Assembly: GCA_049508565.1 (NCBI GenBank)
Contig: JBELAT010000085.1
Span: 1-9,734, forward strand
Origin: CAIRNS01 sp049508565
GTDB taxonomy: Bacteria; Elusimicrobiota; Endomicrobiia; Endomicrobiales; CAIRNS01
Reading direction: 5' to 3'
DNA: 9,734 nt
Shown in pieces: positions 6,071-9,734 of this stretch. Positions within the stretch are counted from its first letter, which is position 1. The number at the start of each line of letters is the position of its first letter. The notes under the pieces were generated by a model. It was not told the origin of the DNA. It saw only the letters and a list, made by a program, of their open reading frames with translations, and did not search any database. The translations under genes were made by a program, and so were the position numbers.

Positions 6071-6297
6071 TACTACACGCAAGCATGATTGCTTATGGTA
6101 AAATTGCATAACTCAAACCAACCCATCTAGCACCTTGAAAAGAATATTCTACCCGTTTCCGTTTTGCTACATATTATAGAAATGGTAGTATGGTCTCTAA
6201 ATCTGGTCTTTTGACTTAATCTGCGTCTTAATGTCCTAATATTCGGATTCATACCGCCAGATTTTCTCGCCGTGCTTTTTTATCTGCTTCACGGAAG
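6071..6297. other. Intergenic region between ATPase and MFS genes
   Basis: No gene is visible on either strand; the longest plus-strand frames near the promoter are about 8 and 11 codons. A small hairpin, AAGCA (6081-6085) with TGCTT (6090-6094), lies at the expected 5' end of the plus-strand transcript. Near 6270-6294 CCGTG and CACGG could pair around a 15-base loop downstream of the MFS stop, but without a T-tract it is not a convincing terminator. Confidence 0.4.
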
Positions 6298-7515
6298 TTA
6301 AAAGTAAGATCTTTCTTTGTTAATTGCGATATAAAAAATGGGTAAAGCAGAAATCTGTACGACTACTGAGAAGATAATAAGAGCGATTATAGATCTGGCA
6401 TATAGTATACCCATGGCGGCGCTTCCAAGAAACAAGGCAATTCCAAATCCGGTGTCAAAGACGCCAAATGCCGTGCTTCTTTTATCTGCTGAGATCACAT
6501 GCGAAAGCATTGCTTTAATGAGCGAATCCTGAGACCCCAGGCCGATCCCCCAAAGTACCATTCCGAAAATAATCACATGCATTTTACCCCAAAAAACAAA
6601 TGGAGCAAAAAATGCCCCTATTAAAAAGGCGGCCAACATTACTTTCGGACCAATTGTATCCAATAATCGTCCCAGAACCAAGGAACTTATTCCCGCTACA
6701 GCCATAGCCATCGCATAGAGAATTGGTATCCACTGTAAAGGAATAGTATTAGTTTTGCTGAAATGATATGCTATTAATGCAAAATCCGTAAAGCCGGCTC
6801 CGATTAAAGCGCCCCCCAATAAATAAAGCCAGTAAAGCTTTGCTAATCCTTTTGTTTTTTCCCCTGCTGTTTCTTCATTATGCAAATCCTGAGGATTATG
6901 AAAAAACAATCTGGCTGTTATAATCATGATTAAACACATCAGCGCGGAAATCAACAAAATGCTGTATCCGTGTTTATAACTGTTTTTTGTAAATAACACC
7001 CAGGCTACAACTAAAGGACCAAGCGTTGCGCCGAATTGATCTAAAAACTCATTAAGTCCGAATACCCAGCCGTTGCCCATTTCTTTGCCGGCCAGTGAAA
7101 TCATTGTTTCTATCGCTGGTTTCCTGATCGCTCTTCCCGTACGTTCTGCTATTATTAATATAGCGGCCACTGGCCAATTACCTGCTAAAGCAAGAGCGGG
7201 TACGGCAAGCATATTGATAGAATAGCCGGCAAAGATAAATATCCAATGCTTTTGAGTTTTATCACTCAAAAAGCCTGTCACAGAGCGTAGAGCATACCCG
7301 ATTAATTCTCCAAAACCGGCTATAAATCCAACCGCGACAGCGCTCGCTCCTAAACTAGACAAAAAAGCGCCATTGATACTTCTTGCTCCCTCATAGGTAA
7401 AGTCAGCACATAAATTTACAATGCCTATGATCAGCACAAATCCAAACGTGCTTCTAAAAATGGTGTTTTTTTCCATAATGCGCATTTTACTCATTTTTTG
7501 ACCGAAATCTAACAT
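6298..7515 (-). CDS. Major facilitator superfamily transporter
   Basis: 405 residues from the ATG at 7515, with about 12 hydrophobic segments. MFS motif A appears between helices 2 and 3 as GFLSDKT (81-87) and again, degenerate, in the second half as LGRLLDTIG (281-289). A DFTYEGARS block (38-46), ERTGRAIRKPA (124-134) and NEFLDQFGATLGP (155-167) place it in a widespread prokaryotic subfamily whose substrate I do not know. A charged loop (about 207-225) separates the two six-helix halves. The start is uncertain: ATGs at 7515, 7494, 7485 and 7476 are all in frame and none has a clear ribosome binding site; the one at 7476 starts closest to helix 1. It follows the PAP2 gene by 27 bp, so the two are probably co-transcribed. 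Confidence 0.88.
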   Translation of the reverse strand: MLDFGQKMSKMRIMEKNTIFRSTFGFVLIIGIVNLCADFTYEGARSINGAFLSSLGASAVAVGFIAGFGELIGYALRSVTGFLSDKTQKHWIFIFAGYSINMLAVPALALAGNWPVAAILIIAERTGRAIRKPAIETMISLAGKEMGNGWVFGLNEFLDQFGATLGPLVVAWVLFTKNSYKHGYSILLISALMCLIMIITARLFFHNPQDLHNEETAGEKTKGLAKLYWLYLLGGALIGAGFTDFALIAYHFSKTNTIPLQWIPILYAMAMAVAGISSLVLGRLLDTIGPKVMLAAFLIGAFFAPFVFWGKMHVIIFGMVLWGIGLGSQDSLIKAMLSHVISADKRSTAFGVFDTGFGIALFLGSAAMGILYARSIIALIIFSVVVQISALPIFYIAINKERSYF

Positions 7516-7542
7516 ATTATGTGATTCAACACGCGGTGCCGA

Positions 7543-8172
7543 TTATTGAGTCTTCACATATCTCATAAGAAATAGTATCCATAGATAAGCCCAGAGGTAC
7601 GATGCAATAAGGTCGCTTGGCCAGTGAGCACCTAAAGCGATTCTAGCAGCAAAGGCGATGACAAGACCCAGTACGCACACAATCAGAACAACTCCGTTGA
7701 TTTTAAATTTTGCGCCTTTTCTCACCGCGAGCACGCACACATAGCCGAACGTTGCGGCATAGACAAAGGCTGCAGTTGACGGAAAAGCCGAGCCGGGCGA
7801 CATACTCGCGACATGAATCAATCCGGGTGCCGGTCTCGGCTGAAAAATTATAAGTCGCAGTAGTCTATCAATTACAAGTATCCCGCCGAAACTTGCCAGA
7901 GAAAAAATGGCGGCCTTCATGCCACTGATGGACCAGGAACAGAAAAAGGCAATAGCGATTAAAATTATATAACCGGGGAAGAAGGCAAAAGAGGTTACCC
8001 ATTTGGCCCACCCGGGATTGGCAGGTAATAGGGACTGAATACATCTTGCAATAAACACATCGCCAGGAAGATAAGGTAACTTTGCAATGAAAATAGTGAG
8101 AAATGCCGTGATGACAATGACAATAACCATCGTTATTCTAGTTAAGGTCGTTTTTCTGTCTAATAAAGACAT
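7543..8172 (-). CDS. PAP2-family membrane phosphatase, altered active site
   Basis: 209 residues with about 5-6 membrane segments. PAP2 enzymes dephosphorylate lipid phosphates or pyrophosphates with three motifs, K-x6-RP, PSGH and SR-x5-H-x3-D. Here motif 1 is R106-x6-R113-P114 (Lys replaced by Arg), motif 2 is FPSTAAF (130-136) with Ala134 where His is expected, and motif 3 is complete: R177, H183 (the expected nucleophile) and D187 in AR-x5-HWPSD. The loss of the second-motif His, normally the proton donor, suggests weak or altered catalysis, or a binding role. The start has only a weak GAG six bases upstream. It precedes the MFS gene closely, which hints at a shared job in the membrane. 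Confidence 0.85.
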   Translation of the reverse strand: MSLLDRKTTLTRITMVIVIVITAFLTIFIAKLPYLPGDVFIARCIQSLLPANPGWAKWVTSFAFFPGYIILIAIAFFCSWSISGMKAAIFSLASFGGILVIDRLLRLIIFQPRPAPGLIHVASMSPGSAFPSTAAFVYAATFGYVCVLAVRKGAKFKINGVVLIVCVLGLVIAFAARIALGAHWPSDLIASYLWAYLWILFLMRYVKTQ

Positions 8173-8294
8173 GTTATACTCATAATTGTGACGTATGTGT
8201 CTTACACTTAACTCCTAATAAGCGAGTCAAAAGTACATGAAATAGTCGCAGCATTCAATCGTTACTCGAAAAGTAAGCGTAATTAATCTATTAA
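8173..8294. other. Intergenic region before the PAP2 gene
   Basis: 122 bases separate the phosphoesterase fusion stop from the PAP2 start. A hairpin with TTACT (8262-8266) and AGTAA (8272-8276), extended by CG/CG with one bulge, follows the stop codon but lacks a T-tract. A TTGACT lies at 8229-8224 on the minus strand with no good -10 box at normal spacing. GTGT-CTT-ACAC near 8190-8201 is a small palindrome that could be an operator. PAP2 and MFS may be read through from the upstream gene or have their own weak promoter. Confidence 0.3.
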
Positions 8295-8297
8295 TTA
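8280..8297. repeat. AT-rich perfect palindrome over a stop codon
   Basis: TAATTAAT (8280-8287), CT, ATTAATTA (8290-8297): 8-bp arms with a 2-base spacer, covering the TAA stop of the phosphoesterase fusion. It could be a protein site or part of a weak transcript end together with the neighbouring hairpin at 8260-8279; AT-rich palindromes also arise by chance. Confidence 0.5.
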
Positions 8298-9590
8298 TTT
8301 AGCGTATGTGGTGGAACTTGAAATAACTTCGTGAATTTTGTCTGCTGGGGCGCCGCACAGCGGACAGTGAACGGGATGTTCCCCACCAATCGCGGTGTAC
8401 CCGCATGAATTACACACGAAATACCGTTGTTCCGCAATATCCTTGCCTTCGGTCAGTTTCGCGAGAAATCCAGGATAGAGAGAGATCTGTGCTTTCTCCG
8501 CCTGATCCATATCATAGAAACTATATCGGGCAAGTCCGAACGCGTTCTCCTGCGTGTAGTGTAAGGCATCAGTATAAACGGTTTGTGCCGCCTTTTGCTT
8601 TACGTGCATGAGTGAACCGAGGTTGGCCTTAACGGTTCCCAGACGGTTTAAATTAGTAAAATGGTTGCGCGCATGATACAGTGCCGACTCAGCGGTTGCC
8701 CTGAAAAAGTGCGCAAGTCCGTGCAACCCCTTCTCGTGTGCGTCATGGGCAAAAAGTGTTGAGGCGACAAACATCTCGCATTTGCCGGCCAGATCTTTTT
8801 CAAGGAACTCGCGTATCTGCGGATCGACGATTTCTTTGTCGTAGTATGTGCCGTCAAGACTTATATGCTCGAAATATAATTTTCCGGAGTCATGGTAAGA
8901 AAACTTCAACACATGATGAAAGGCCTTCAACGGATCGACATGTCCCTGAACAGGTTCCAGCCGCGCTCCAGCTCCCGCCGATACTACCAGATGCATGTCA
9001 TCGACAGTGTCTTCGAAAAAAGTATGAACATGTCCGCACAAGATATAGGACAGATTTCGTTTATATGGTTTTAGGATCTCGCACACATTGATCCATGATG
9101 ACGGATCCATGCTGTTTGTGCTCATTGAGTTCGGAGGAGGTATATGGAACATTACGACGATATTATTGCGAGAGTAAGCTTCAAGGTTTTTCTTGAGAAA
9201 TGCAAGTGAGACTTCTGAGAGCATTCGCCGGGAGTTATCAAGAATTATAAATACTGTACGTGCGTTGTATAGGACATAATCCCGCATACCATAAAATTCA
9301 TCATAGTATGCCGTATCATGGTTACCGCATATCGGGTAGACGGGACATGTCGCGACCGTGTCGACGAAGTGTTTCACCGCTTCGTAGATCTCTCGCTTAC
9401 CAATGGGAACAATATCCCCCAAAATGAAAGAAAATGCCGGCGTGCCGGTTGACAGTGCCCGGGCAAAAGTATTCATGATCTCGACACCAAGTCCGTCACA
9501 TCCAGGGTCACCCATGACGGTAAACGTGTCCGCATCAGGCACTTCAGTTGCCGCATCGAAAACTTTGACTATACCATTTCTTGTTTTCAT
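8295..9590 (-). CDS. Metallophosphoesterase fused to rubrerythrin/rubredoxin-like module
   Basis: 431 residues in two parts. Residues about 22-245 are a calcineurin-like phosphoesterase with the metal-binding series D28 (GDPG; the classical D-x-H His is absent), GD59, GNH91D, H149 (VVMFH) and GH187VH189. Residues about 258-380 resemble the rubrerythrin four-helix bundle (DLAGKCEMFVAS, GLAHFFRATAESALYHA), followed by a rubredoxin-like C393-x2-C396...C409-x2-C412 knuckle. The diiron ligands appear lost: AGE is AGK270, the E-x-x-H of helix B is A303-x-x-H306, and no clear second E-x-x-H follows. The Cys4 site is complete and should hold Fe or Zn. No signal peptide, so cytoplasmic. The role is unknown; redox-sensitive control of a phosphodiesterase/phosphatase is one possibility. 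A partial ribosome binding site (GGA) lies about 9 bases before the ATG. Confidence 0.85.
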   Translation of the reverse strand: MKTRNGIVKVFDAATEVPDADTFTVMGDPGCDGLGVEIMNTFARALSTGTPAFSFILGDIVPIGKREIYEAVKHFVDTVATCPVYPICGNHDTAYYDEFYGMRDYVLYNARTVFIILDNSRRMLSEVSLAFLKKNLEAYSRNNIVVMFHIPPPNSMSTNSMDPSSWINVCEILKPYKRNLSYILCGHVHTFFEDTVDDMHLVVSAGAGARLEPVQGHVDPLKAFHHVLKFSYHDSGKLYFEHISLDGTYYDKEIVDPQIREFLEKDLAGKCEMFVASTLFAHDAHEKGLHGLAHFFRATAESALYHARNHFTNLNRLGTVKANLGSLMHVKQKAAQTVYTDALHYTQENAFGLARYSFYDMDQAEKAQISLYPGFLAKLTEGKDIAEQRYFVCNSCGYTAIGGEHPVHCPLCGAPADKIHEVISSSTTYAK

Positions 9591-9734
9591 GGTTCTATCC
9601 AGAGACAGTGGCGAGAAAATGTCACCTTCATGATATGAAAATGAAGTCTTATTTCTCTGACTTGTCTTTTTTCATGTCACTGAGTTATTCCATTATGTGA
9701 GGCTTCATATGGCAAGTTTGTTGGCACATGCTCC
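9591..9734. other. Right edge, upstream region of the fusion gene
   Basis: 144 bases that should hold the promoter of the phosphoesterase fusion gene. I find no convincing -35/-10 pair; TTCAT (9627-9631) and ATGAA (9640-9644) can pair as a small hairpin in the leader. No gene is visible here up to the window edge. Confidence 0.3.

Noticed and set aside
8738..9091. Plus-strand frame of 117 codons within the phosphoesterase fusion
   Set aside because: Antisense to a gene with clear motifs; composition rich in Arg, His and Ser typical of a shadow frame.

Overview
The window is an accessory, mobile-element-rich stretch of a bacterial chromosome with low-to-moderate GC. No rRNA, tRNA or housekeeping gene fixes the taxon. 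A rubrerythrin-like module fused to a phosphoesterase, a DUF4143 ATPase and two different insertion sequences would fit an anaerobic or environmental bacterium, but that is inference.

Left part (1-3137). After the end of an unknown gene and a short terminator (47-66) lies a 2,971-bp transposable element bounded by 14-bp perfect, about 21-bp imperfect inverted repeats (167-187 and 3117-3137). It carries three genes. A DUF4338/DruA-like gene (313-1191) and an intact IS66-type DDE transposase (1188-2579) are joined by a GTGA stop/start overlap. A convergent small Cys-containing protein of unknown function (2582-3016) has its own promoter. The druA-like gene sits behind a good sigma70-type promoter whose predicted start coincides with the ATG, which suggests a leaderless message.

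Middle part (3138-4857). An IS110-family element on the minus strand has a DEDD-type transposase with a strong ribosome binding site. Fold-back sequence lies on both sides of the gene, as expected for a family that uses structured guide (bridge/seek) RNAs. Its ends are tentatively placed near 3218 and 4794.

Right part (4858-9734, all minus strand). An AAA+ ATPase with a DUF4143-type C-terminus (4858-6012) lies behind a near-symmetrical divergent promoter/operator region (6031-6070). That region also contains a strong plus-strand promoter with no gene in front of it. Then, in transcription order from the right edge, come a metallophosphoesterase fused to a rubrerythrin/rubredoxin-like module (9590-8295), a PAP2-family membrane phosphatase lacking the expected second-motif histidine (8172-7543), and a 12-helix MFS transporter (7515-6298). 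The last two are 27 bp apart and probably co-transcribed. The three may form a membrane or phosphate-ester related group, but no shared substrate can be read from the sequence.

The observations most worth following are the complete DruA-like/IS66/small-protein transposon, the phosphoesterase-rubrerythrin fusion with an apparently degraded diiron site, the candidate IS110 guide RNA structures, and the orphan promoter upstream of the ATPase.
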